A DNA stretch of 64,000 nucleotides from Rhizobium sp. ZPR4 (GTDB taxonomy: Bacteria; Pseudomonadota; Alphaproteobacteria; Rhizobiales; Rhizobiaceae), in the NCBI RefSeq assembly GCF_040215725.1, contig NZ_CP157969.1, positions 1-64,000 on the forward strand, in the 5' to 3' direction. The translations under genes were made by a program, and so were the position numbers. A model generated the notes under the pieces. The model saw nothing but the letters and a program-made list of their open reading frames with translations, did not search any database and was not told the origin of the DNA. Positions within the stretch are counted from its first letter, which is position 1; every line of letters starts with the position of its first letter. This document shows, piece after piece, positions 43,601 to 50,226 of this stretch.

Positions 43601-46600
43601 GATCGCAACTGATTCCGCGCCTGTCGCCGACGAATCCGCTGCCGCCGAGTTGGCATGGAAATATTTGATGCCGCCGCCGTTGTTGATGTTGCTGATATCG
43701 GTCGTGTTCTGTGTCACTTGTTGGTTGGTCGCAAAGAGCTGCGAGCCATTGACGGCATCCGTCGAACCATTGTTGAGCCTGCCCGCCGCAACATTGGTGA
43801 TGGTGCGTTCGGCGCCCGGCGCGCCGACGCTGACCGTCGAAGCCGGTGTCGTGCCCGCGAAGTTGTAGGTGGTGGTGCCGATCACCGTGCTGGCGGTGCC
43901 GACGGCGACGTCCGTCACCGAGCCTGAGCCGAGTGCCACGGCGCCTGCGTTGCCGGCGGTGGCGTTGGCGCCCAACGCGAGGGCATCCGCGGCGCTGGCA
44001 TTCGCTTGTTTGCCGAGAGCGGTTGCTTCAACGGCAGTGGCAAATGCGTTCTGGCCGATCGCGGTGCTGGAGGTCGCCGTCGCATTGGCATTGGGGCCGA
44101 TGGCGGTGCCGTAGTCACCCGTGGCCTTGGAGATGTATCCAAACGCCGTTGCGTCGAGGCCGGAGGCGCTCGCACCGTTGCCGGCTGCGATGGCATTCGC
44201 GCCTGACGCGATCGAGAGAGGTCCGATCGCAACTGATTCCGCGCCTGTCGCCGACGAATCCGCCGCCGCCGAATTGGCATGGAAATATTTGATGCCACCG
44301 CCGTTGTTGATGTTGTTGACTGTCGTGCCGATGGCATCGACCGCCTGGTTGGTCGCAAAGAGCTGCGAACCGTTGATGGCGTCGGTGGACGATCCGCTGA
44401 CCCGGCCCGCCGCGACGTTGGTGATGGTGCGCTCGGCGCCCGGCGCGCCGATGCTGACCGTCGAAGACGGGTTGGTGCCCTGGTAGGCATAAGTGGTGCC
44501 GTTGACCACCCCGCTCGCCGTGCCGACTGCTGTCGTGGTTACGGAACCAGAACCCAGAGCCACGTCGCCGGAGCTTGCCGTCGCCGTCGCGCCATTGCCC
44601 AGGGCAACGTTGCCGACGAAGCCTGACGCACCCGCCGTTGAACCGTTGCCCAAAGCAACCGAACCTTGGCCGATAGCCTTGTTGTTGTTGCCGATCGCGA
44701 CCGCGCCGGCCGCCTGGTTGGCGCTAGTCGCGCTTGCCGTGCCATCGCTGTTGGCAATGTTGTTGGCGCCGCCGGTGAAGGCGCCGGTACCGCTCGCATA
44801 GCTGGGATCGCCGATCGCGACCGCGCCGTCGCCGTAAGCGGTATTGCCGGAGCCGATGGAGACCGCCTTGCCGCCTGTCGCGACTGCATTATTGCCCACG
44901 GCAACCGCTTCGGTGGAAGTGGCCTGGGCTGCTGTTCCGACCGCAATCGCGTTGGCGCCTGCCCCGTTCGCGTTGATGCCCAAAGCGACCGCCTGAGCCC
45001 CGCTGGCGACCGACCCACCGCCGATCGATGTGCTGTTCACACCACTGGCAGTGGAAGACTCGCCCAAAGCCAGGGTGTTTGATTGGCTCGCTGTGGCGTT
45101 CGCGCCAAACGCTGCCGCATTAATGGCAGTCGCTTTTGCATTGAATCCCATGGATGCGGCTCCACTTCCCGAGGCATTCGCGCCTGGGCCGACCGCGGTG
45201 GCTAAATTGGAGCCGGAATTCGCATTGTTGCCGACAGCGACGCCGGAGGTGGCGCCATTTGCGACGATTGCGCCCGAGCCTATTGCAACAGCGCCGCCGG
45301 CAGCGATCGCCTGTGCCTGGTTACCCAAGGCAACGCCGAAAGCTCCCGAGGCAACGGTGGTCGGACCGATGGCAAGCGAGTTGATCCCCGAGGCGGCCGC
45401 TGTCGTGCCGAGAGCGATGGAATCGGTGTTCGAAGCGTTGGCGTTGTAGCCGATCGACGTCGTATTATTAGTGCTGACGCCAATACCGGCGTTGGTTCCA
45501 AGCGCGATATTGTCGTTGCCGGTGACGAGGCTACCCGCGGAGGCCTTCAGGGTGGCGTCGTAAGCGACAGCACCGTCGCCACTTCCAAACGCGAGGTTGC
45601 GCGTCCCGGAGACGCCCGAGCCAGCGCCTCTCATGACGCTGGGAATGCCGCCGCCGATGGCGGTGTTTTGCGCGCCGCTGACAAGCGTACCGGCAGCGAT
45701 ACCCATCGCTACGGAACCTGTATTGGCGGTGGTTGACCCAGCGCCGGCACCCTGTCCGACGGCAACCGTGCTGCTGCCGATGGCTACCGCTTGCGTCCCG
45801 ATTGCGGTCGCGCTGTTTCCTGTCGCCCGGGCATTGTTGCCGACGGCGGTGGTGGCACTATCCGTACCTTGGGCTCCCGAACCTACCGCGACCGAGCTGT
45901 CCCCTGTCGCCCGGCTGTTGTTGCCGACGGCGGTGGCGGCATTGTTTGTCGCCTGGCTAAAGCTACCGATAGCGGCAGAATTGTTGCTGGTTGCCTGGCT
46001 CGATACGCCGACAGCCGTGGCGACGGCGCCGCTCGCGCTAGCCGCGTTGCCCATCGCGGTGGCGCTGGCGCCGCTTGCGGTGGTGTTGACACCATAGGCC
46101 GAAGCCCCATCCGCCAGTGCGCGGGCGTTCCCGCCTACGGCAAGTGCATTGACGCCGGTGGCGTTTGCGAAGACACCCATGCCTATGGCGTTGAGGCCAT
46201 TGACACTCATCGAATAGCCGATGGCGATCGAAGCGTCGCCCGTTGCACTGTTAGAGGTGCCCAATGCCACGCTGTTCGGGTTATTCGCTTTAGCACCGTT
46301 ACCGATGGCAACGGCGTTGGCGGCTGTCGTCGTGCCGCCGCCGGCGGCATATTGCGCCTGCGCAGGCGCGGAAAGGCCGAGCACAGTGAGCGCGGCGAGG
46401 CCGCCGATCGCGCTGGCCAAACGTAAGTTTCCGCTGGTGCCCAACGCCCCGAGGCCCATGTCCTTGCGGCGCATGCCGAGAACACGAGAGGCCATCCGCA
46501 GCACAGCCATCAGGCGGCGCCGGAGCGAACGATCGGTGCGGTCGGCTGAAACAAAGTTTCGAGCAAATCCGGTACGAGACTTAGTCTGCAGATGTTCCCC

Positions 46601-46615
46601 AACGCATTCGCTCAT
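40607..46615 (-). CDS. YadA-type trimeric autotransporter adhesin, 2002 residues
   Basis: A very large surface adhesin (type Vc secretion). It has an extended ~88-residue leader with a basic front and the core GLAALTVLGLSAPAQAQ. The passenger is built of dozens of YadA-head repeats of the form AxAIGxxAxAxG and five KYFHANS modules, each followed by a DSxAxGxxSVAIGP-type stretch. Neck motifs such as AERTITNVAAGR and NGSQLFATNQ precede short coiled coils. The C-terminal anchor (GLAAASLRYDDRPGKASVAV and onward, ending GVGAGLSFTLN) forms the 12-strand trimeric barrel. Such proteins bind host matrix or mediate autoaggregation. The ATG overlaps the upstream gene's stop by four bases. Confidence 0.95.
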   Translation of the reverse strand: MSECVGEHLQTKSRTGFARNFVSADRTDRSLRRRLMAVLRMASRVLGMRRKDMGLGALGTSGNLRLASAIGGLAALTVLGLSAPAQAQYAAGGGTTTAANAVAIGNGAKANNPNSVALGTSNSATGDASIAIGYSMSVNGLNAIGMGVFANATGVNALAVGGNARALADGASAYGVNTTASGASATAMGNAASASGAVATAVGVSSQATSNNSAAIGSFSQATNNAATAVGNNSRATGDSSVAVGSGAQGTDSATTAVGNNARATGNSATAIGTQAVAIGSSTVAVGQGAGAGSTTANTGSVAMGIAAGTLVSGAQNTAIGGGIPSVMRGAGSGVSGTRNLAFGSGDGAVAYDATLKASAGSLVTGNDNIALGTNAGIGVSTNNTTSIGYNANASNTDSIALGTTAAASGINSLAIGPTTVASGAFGVALGNQAQAIAAGGAVAIGSGAIVANGATSGVAVGNNANSGSNLATAVGPGANASGSGAASMGFNAKATAINAAAFGANATASQSNTLALGESSTASGVNSTSIGGGSVASGAQAVALGINANGAGANAIAVGTAAQATSTEAVAVGNNAVATGGKAVSIGSGNTAYGDGAVAIGDPSYASGTGAFTGGANNIANSDGTASATSANQAAGAVAIGNNNKAIGQGSVALGNGSTAGASGFVGNVALGNGATATASSGDVALGSGSVTTTAVGTASGVVNGTTYAYQGTNPSSTVSIGAPGAERTITNVAAGRVSGSSTDAINGSQLFATNQAVDAIGTTVNNINNGGGIKYFHANSAAADSSATGAESVAIGPLSIASGANAIAAGNGASASGLDATAFGYISKATGDYGTAIGPNANATATSSTAIGQNAFATAVEATALGKQANASAADALALGANATAGNAGAVALGSGSVTDVAVGTASTVIGTTTYNFAGTTPASTVSVGAPGAERTITNVAAGRLNNGSTDAVNGSQLFATNQQVTQNTTDISNINNGGGIKYFHANSAAADSSATGAESVAIGPLSVASGANAIAAGNGASASGLDATAFGYISKATGDYGTAIGPNANATATSSTAIGQNAFATGVQAASLGAGANAGAQNALALGALSSAVNAGDVALGSGSVTTTAVGTASAVIGGNTYNFAGTTPASTVSVGAPGAERTITNVAAGRLNNGSTDAINGSQLFATNQQVDLNTTGITNLSNIVNNINTGGGIKYFHANSTLPDSQALGTDSVAVGPNAVANNAGDVAIGLNSQSGATTAVSGATVGGTAYTFAGTTPAGAFSVGSAGAERQIQNVAAGQLNGGSTDAVNGSQLFATNQAVDSLNTTVTTIGGNLTNLGNTINNIAGDTSTTYTDANGKGIRYVRTNDSTLAVSDSSAQGVGSTAVGYNATSVADNSLALGMNSQATIVGGVALGSGSVADRALAPATGQIAAGPTNFIQYNTTDKTLLGAVSVGSSTSYRQIINVADGTSAQDAVTVRQLQGAIASVATTPSKYFHANSAAGDSLAVGAESVAVGPTTVVNGDNGIGIGNGAVVDQVAPGGTAIGQNAHVMLADGVALGTNSLAAGVQSVALGAGSQANNINSVALGAQSVTTVGAQTNYTGFALTSPQTSVGEVSIGSAGSERKLTNLAAGSADTDAVNVSQLKGLGTNVTNLIGGNTTVNPDGSITGPTYNIQGNNYSTVYDAFGAVDNTLTNITNGGGIKYFHANSTLADSTASGTDSVAIGPQSVASGVSSLAAGLGSAATGQGAVALGQGAQANNANDVALGSGSSTQAAVGTSGTTLQGQHYDFAGTAPVGTVSVGSQGAERTITNVAAGRISSDSTDAINGSQLYATNQAIDSLQTGVGTITKNAVTYDLNPDGSKKNSITLQGGDVNAPVVISNVGKGVAPTDAVNVAQLGDSITQVKSYTDTAAATTLASANNYTDQKFGQLNQELGDVRSEARQAAAIGLAAASLRYDDRPGKASVAVGGGVWRGEGALAFGAGYTSENGRVRANLSGTAAGGHVGVGAGLSFTLN
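43419..43692 (-). repeat. Near-identical internal repeat of the adhesin gene, copy A
   Basis: This ~270-base block matches 44043-44316 almost base for base (offset 624). It encodes GGGIKYFHANSAAADSSATG and the following SVAIGP...ATGDYGTAIGPNANATA segment; the two copies differ mainly by silent changes and an Ile/Val swap after PLS. This indicates a recent duplication or gene conversion within the head. Confidence 0.85.
44043..44316 (-). repeat. Near-identical internal repeat of the adhesin gene, copy B
   Basis: Partner of 43419-43692 at 624 bases distance, in the same frame and orientation. Recombination between the two copies would delete or add exactly 208 codons and keep the frame. Confidence 0.85.
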
Positions 46616-47031
46616 GCTGCTTTCTCCTCGCTGCTATCTGGACGACTGAGCACGCGTGAACCCGCATCTGCGGCTGCGTCGTCGTTGAAATTGTGCGCTT
46701 GCTGAAGCGCGCGACCCATTTTGGCGGCCTGGCTTTCGAGCTGTTCGCGGACCGTATCGACCCATGGCTGCGTCGATGCCGGAACGGAATACAATGCGGC
46801 GTCGGCCCGATCGGGCGGAAGCTTTGTCGCCACCAGGGCGCGGCAGACATCAAAGTGAAATAATGGCTCTCCTTCGGCATAGGCCGGAGAGGTCAGACCG
46901 AAGACAAGGCAGGCAAATAAGTAGTCAACTTCCGCGCCTGTCAGACGGCTGGCATATCGTTCTTGCAAGGCAGTCCAGGCTACCTCGATTTTCGGAGCAA
47001 AGATTTCAAATTCAGGGAATTGAATGTCCAT
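46612..47031 (-). CDS. Small cytosolic protein of unknown function, first gene of the adhesin operon
   Basis: A 139-residue protein without signal peptide: MDIQFPEFEIFAPKIEVAWT, then RLTGAEVDYLFACLVFGLTS and a charged, helical C-terminus. I do not recognise the family. ATG 47031 is used; ATG 47061 (with AAGG upstream) is also possible and would place a palindrome at 47040-47054 inside the coding region. The stop overlaps the adhesin start (ATGA), so it is translationally coupled to it. That position suggests a regulatory or chaperone-like role for the adhesin. Confidence 0.65.
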   Translation of the reverse strand: MDIQFPEFEIFAPKIEVAWTALQERYASRLTGAEVDYLFACLVFGLTSPAYAEGEPLFHFDVCRALVATKLPPDRADAALYSVPASTQPWVDTVREQLESQAAKMGRALQQAHNFNDDAAADAGSRVLSRPDSSEEKAA

Positions 47032-47039
47032 AGAGCACC

Positions 47040-47054
47040 GGATGGTTACCATCC
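47040..47054. promoter_or_regulatory. Palindrome GGATGGT-T-ACCATCC upstream of the adhesin operon
   Basis: Perfect 7-base arms around a single central base, 9 bases before the ATG at 47031. It could be an operator or an mRNA hairpin covering the start region. If translation starts at 47061 it is coding sequence instead. Confidence 0.35.
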
Positions 47055-47084
47055 CGAACATGGCCTTATTTCAGCGCAACGGTA

Positions 47085-47127
47085 TTTTAGAAAATTCCGG
47101 ATTTTTTTTAGGAAATTACGGTTTTTT
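47085..47127 (-). promoter_or_regulatory. Two direct repeats with 21-base period before the adhesin operon
   Basis: TTTTAGAAAATTCCGG (47085-47100) followed by a T-run, and TTTTAGGAAATTACGG (47106-47121) followed by a T-run, repeat with a 21-base period, about two helical turns. They lie 54-96 bases before ATG 47031. This spacing is typical of tandem activator sites, for example response-regulator or AraC-type boxes. Confidence 0.45.
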
Positions 47128-47371
47128 GCTTAGCCGGTTGCAGGTGTAACTGCTTTGCCACACTTAACCTAAGGCTGTTCCGCATGAAGAGGCGAACCGC
47201 AGGACGATCGGCACCAAGCAGTTCTTTCCATTCCGAAAAATCTCTCCTGCTGCATGTGCAGAAAACGTCCATCCCCGCCGTACACCTTTCAGATGAACAC
47301 GGAAAATAATGGATTTGGGAATATTCGAATTGGCTTGGGACGGACGCGAGCTCGCGTTCAAGCCCGTGCGA

Positions 47372-48256
47372 TTATCGCATATATCGAAGCTCTGTCGGCG
47401 TCCGCCCCCGGTATCTCTTCATGGTGGTCGCCAAATGGCTTTGATCCGAAAAACCTGTCATGTAGGCGATTTCCGCAATCGCGATTTCACCCTCGACCAG
47501 CAATTTTTCCGCAAGGTCCAGACGCAGATTTATCAGATACCGGTGTGGAGGCATGCCAAAGGTCTTCGCGAATCTCACGATGAAATGGTTCGGTGAAATG
47601 CCCGCGACCGCCGCAAGTTCAGCGACGTGAACCTTTTCGGTGAAACGTTCGCGAAGATACTCTTCCACGCGTCGAGCGCTTTTGGCGGAGAGCCCTCCCC
47701 TGGGCGATGGAATCTGTCTCATATTGCTTGCATAGGTACGGAGAAGATGTGCACTAAACAGCGTAACCAATGAATCCAGATAGAGTTCATTCGGAGTTGC
47801 TTTCCCGGTTAGCTCGACAGAAATCCTCTGCGCGATGCCGAGGGCGATAAGATCGACGGTCCCAAATGCGGGAGGCTCGAGTTCTACATTGCCAAGATCG
47901 AACTCCTGGAGCGCCAGCTCGGACAGAATGTCAGGAGGAATGGCGACGACAAGATTTGTCCTGGTTTCGGACCAGGCAAGGGTGCTATCCACACCGGTGG
48001 GATTGACCACGAGACCGCCAAGCGGCGCATCGTATTGCGTGATCCGGTCGCTGCCGAGAGAGGCTCGCAAGCCACGCGAGGGAGCCAATACGACTGCCAC
48101 TGCATGCTCCTTTGCAATCCAGGTCTGCGATCCGGGATTGCGAACGGAATTTATGACGCTCCCGCGCGCGGTGGCCTTCCTTGGGCCTGAACTTTCAGGA
48201 ATTATATCAAATACATATCGATCGGCCCGTTCCCGAACCTCACCCGCATAGTTCAT
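47372..48256 (-). CDS. AraC-family transcriptional regulator
   Basis: A 294-residue activator. An N-terminal ~185-residue cupin-like sensory part (VAVVLAPSRGLRASLGSDRI, then APLGGLVVNPTGVDSTLAWS) precedes the C-terminal double helix-turn-helix: FTEKVHVAELAAVAGISPNH, FIVRFAKTFGMPPHRYLINL and IAEIAYMTGFSDQSHLATTM, then KRYRGRTPTELR. It sits directly upstream of the adhesin operon on the same strand, separated by a 310-base gap carrying direct repeats, so it is a good candidate for adhesin control. Its own promoter region has a strong dyad at 48308-48332. Confidence 0.88.
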   Translation of the reverse strand: MNYAGEVRERADRYVFDIIPESSGPRKATARGSVINSVRNPGSQTWIAKEHAVAVVLAPSRGLRASLGSDRITQYDAPLGGLVVNPTGVDSTLAWSETRTNLVVAIPPDILSELALQEFDLGNVELEPPAFGTVDLIALGIAQRISVELTGKATPNELYLDSLVTLFSAHLLRTYASNMRQIPSPRGGLSAKSARRVEEYLRERFTEKVHVAELAAVAGISPNHFIVRFAKTFGMPPHRYLINLRLDLAEKLLVEGEIAIAEIAYMTGFSDQSHLATTMKRYRGRTPTELRYMR

Positions 48257-48570
48257 TCTTCATCGCCCCGCCCGAACGAAATCCTGTAAATGCAAACAAG
48301 CAGACCTGATCTCAACTTCGCTTGAGATCTCAGTTTCCCAACACTGTCAGCTCGACGCTGCAGCCAGCTAATAGCGCGAGATTAAATAGTATAAATTACA
48401 GAGTTTGGAAGGGGGGATATGCATATGGTAAAGAAAGGATGACGCGGTAAAAACACGTCAATCTTTAGCGCGGACCAATATACCCCACGCACCTCGATAG
48501 AGGGTTGCTATCGGGCTAAGCCTTAATTCACGTCGAGGTAGAAAAACCGATTGCCGAGCCGCCGTGGCCG
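48257..48570. other. Intergenic region, locally AT-rich, upstream of the AraC gene
   Basis: No gene supported. Bases ~48380-48460 are AT-rich and contain a very strong ribosome-site-like GGAAGGGGGG followed by a seven-codon frame (MHMVKKG, 48419-48442), which I do not call as a gene. A hairpin/palindrome is listed separately. Confidence 0.4.
48308..48332. promoter_or_regulatory. Inverted repeat GATCTCAA-N6-TTGAGATC with overlapping palindrome
   Basis: Perfect 8-base arms (48308-48315 and 48322-48329) around CTTCGC, with the 10-base palindrome TGAGATCTCA at 48323-48332. It lies ~52 bases before the AraC start on the opposite strand. It may be an operator or a hairpin; there is no U-tract. Confidence 0.35.
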
Positions 48571-48771
48571 CTAAAGATCGCCTCGGCGCTTCTCATATAG
48601 ATCCCAAGCGACATCCACCATCGCCAGAAGAACATCTTTTTGATTCCATCCAGCTGCCGCTGCGGCCCGAACGATTTCACCAATGATAGGCTGCAATTGG
48701 CGTTGGCACTCGCTTGAAATGTCGTCGGCACCGCTTCCCACAGGTGGTTCACTAAATTTGAATTCTACCAT
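48571..48771 (-). CDS. Small conserved-looking hypothetical protein
   Basis: A 66-residue acidic cytosolic protein (MVEFKFSEPPVGSGADDISS, then QLQPIIGEIVRAAAAAGWNQ and DVLLAMVDVAWDLYEKRRGD). The regular helix-forming pattern and sensible codon use in otherwise empty DNA suggest a real gene. ATG 48771 is preceded by a GAGAGTGAGA purine run. I do not recognise a named family. It stands alone between the AraC region and the PIN-toxin relic. Confidence 0.5.
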   Translation of the reverse strand: MVEFKFSEPPVGSGADDISSECQRQLQPIIGEIVRAAAAAGWNQKDVLLAMVDVAWDLYEKRRGDL

Positions 48772-49072
48772 TCTCACTCTCGCAGCCTTAATATATGTCA
48801 GCTATCACATTCCCAACATAAAATAAATCCGGAAGCACGCCCCGAGATTTTCACAGCCCCGCGCCTAGTCACACTATCGCTATGCTGTAATCAAGCCAAA
48901 CTTCATTACAACCATTAACTCTATATCATTGGGCAACTCACAGAGTGAACCGCAAGAGATACAAGAAGAACGGAAGTTATTCTGCCGCCTGGGCGGAGGA
49001 GGCCACAGGACACTGCGGCAAATCCCCGAACCTGATCGACAGGCAAAACCGCCATCGATGAGGCCGGAACGA

Positions 49073-49290
49073 TTATGATGTCGAGGATTGATGTGGCTCA
49101 TCGCTCAAGCCGCGAACGAGCACAGTCGCGGTAATCAGGGCATCAGTTTCATTGCGTCGGTAGGAATATGAAGAGGCGCCCAACGTGTCGCAATCGCATC
49201 GTCGATCGACAAGATGCGGCCGGCAAATTCCGATCTTAGGTAATTCTCCAGCCAGAAACGCCGGTGGGCTGAACTAGCAGCGAGATGACA
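49073..49290 (-). pseudogene. Decayed VapC/FitB-type PIN-domain toxin gene, C-terminal part
   Basis: One minus-strand frame reads AHRRFWLENYLRSEFAGRIL and SIDDAIATRWAPLHIPTDA, matching the middle of PIN toxins (WL...F.GRIL..D..A..RWA.L). It hits a stop at 49135. Shifted by one base, the next frame reads TDALITATVLVRGL, the PIN segment that normally carries the acidic Asp and the AATAL helix, and ends at 49073. The N-terminus with the first catalytic Asp and the antitoxin are missing. It is thus a truncated, frameshifted relic of a type II toxin-antitoxin system. Bases 48772-49072 and 49291-49338 hold nothing else that I recognise. Confidence 0.6.
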
Positions 49291-49338
49291 TGGCGCGATC
49301 TCCGGATTGTGGTACCGGAGAGCTAAGCCTTTTGCCCG

Positions 49339-50094
49339 TTATTGAACTTCGTGCACATAGCGATGGCTCCTGGTCGTCGCGCGATGTTTTGCGACGAGAA
49401 CCGGAACCGCGGACTGGTCATAGGCCACTTCGTCAATCGTCAGCACGGCGCTGGGCATGCCCAGCTGCAGCAGTCGGCAATCCTCCTCCGTCGCCATATC
49501 GGCGGCAATCTGCTCTCGCACGGCGGAAATGCGAATCCCATAGCGATCGAGAAGGAACAGATAGAGAAGCGACGGAATCTCCTCCTTCTTATCGGGAAAC
49601 TCCGGCAGTATCCTTGCCGGAAGTGCCATCACCTCATGCATGACCGGGTGGCCCCCGACGCTGCGCAGCCGGTGGATTGAGATGACTTCGGACGCATCGT
49701 CAAGCCGCAGTCCCGACCGCTCCTCCTCGCTCGCTTCGCGGCGTTTCAACGAAAGAATGTCGGATGTCGAGTTTTGCAGCGAACCATCGAGCCCATGCAG
49801 GCGAAAATACTGGAAGAAAAAGCGCAGGCTGTGCTGCGGCGTGCGACCGGTGACCACGGTCCCCGTCTTGCGCCGGCGGCTGAGCAGGCCTTCATTGGTC
49901 AGGTCCTGCAGGGCGCGCCTGATCGTGCCGACAGCAACCCCAAACTTTTGCGACAGCGCGATCTCGCTCGGCAGCACGGTCCCGGCCGACCATTTACCCA
50001 TCATGATCGCTTCCGTGATCTGACGCTTCACGACTTCGTAGAGCGGAACGGAGAGCTCGGATGCACGCGGCATATCTGCTGAAAATTTGGGCAT
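49339..50094 (-). CDS. GntR-family regulator with UTRA domain (HutC type)
   Basis: A 251-residue regulator. The GntR winged helix (~15-80) includes LYEVVKRQITEAIMMGKWSA, LPSEIALSQKFGVAVGTIRR and LLSRRRKTGTVV. The UTRA effector domain follows, with VISIHRLRSVGGHPVMHEVM, a PARILPEFP loop, a QIAADMATEEDCRLLQLGMP segment and the closing strand VAKHRATTRSHRYV. ATG 50094 is chosen over TTG 50103. It is divergent from the M20/ABC-importer operon with a TATATA dyad between them, so it should repress that operon until a related small molecule binds. Confidence 0.9.
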   Translation of the reverse strand: MPKFSADMPRASELSVPLYEVVKRQITEAIMMGKWSAGTVLPSEIALSQKFGVAVGTIRRALQDLTNEGLLSRRRKTGTVVTGRTPQHSLRFFFQYFRLHGLDGSLQNSTSDILSLKRREASEEERSGLRLDDASEVISIHRLRSVGGHPVMHEVMALPARILPEFPDKKEEIPSLLYLFLLDRYGIRISAVREQIAADMATEEDCRLLQLGMPSAVLTIDEVAYDQSAVPVLVAKHRATTRSHRYVHEVQ

Positions 50095-50156
50095 TTCGCG
50101 CAATTATTTGCCTCTTATTTGGAGTTGACTCAAAGTCTGAGTGGCAGCATCATTAC

Positions 50157-50171
50157 TATATAGTTTATATA
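50157..50171. promoter_or_regulatory. Candidate GntR operator, TATATA-GTT-TATATA
   Basis: Two 6-base TATATA arms around a 3-base centre, in the 132-base divergent gap between the GntR/UTRA gene and the M20 gene, 56 bases before the latter's ATG. This is where both the promoter -10 region and a repressor site would be expected. Confidence 0.4.
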
Positions 50172-50226
50172 AATACGAGTGCAGAGCCTCCATGTGTTCC
50201 TGCGCGTCTTTTTTCGGAATTCGAGC

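Noticed and set aside
42700..46100. Regular repeats considered as a possible CRISPR-like or satellite array
   Set aside because: The repeats are in-frame codons of YadA-head modules in one long gene, with variable unit length and no spacer organisation.
48419..48442. A seven-codon frame behind a GGAAGGGGGG stretch, possibly a leader peptide
   Set aside because: No codon pattern typical of attenuation and no downstream plus-strand gene that it could control.
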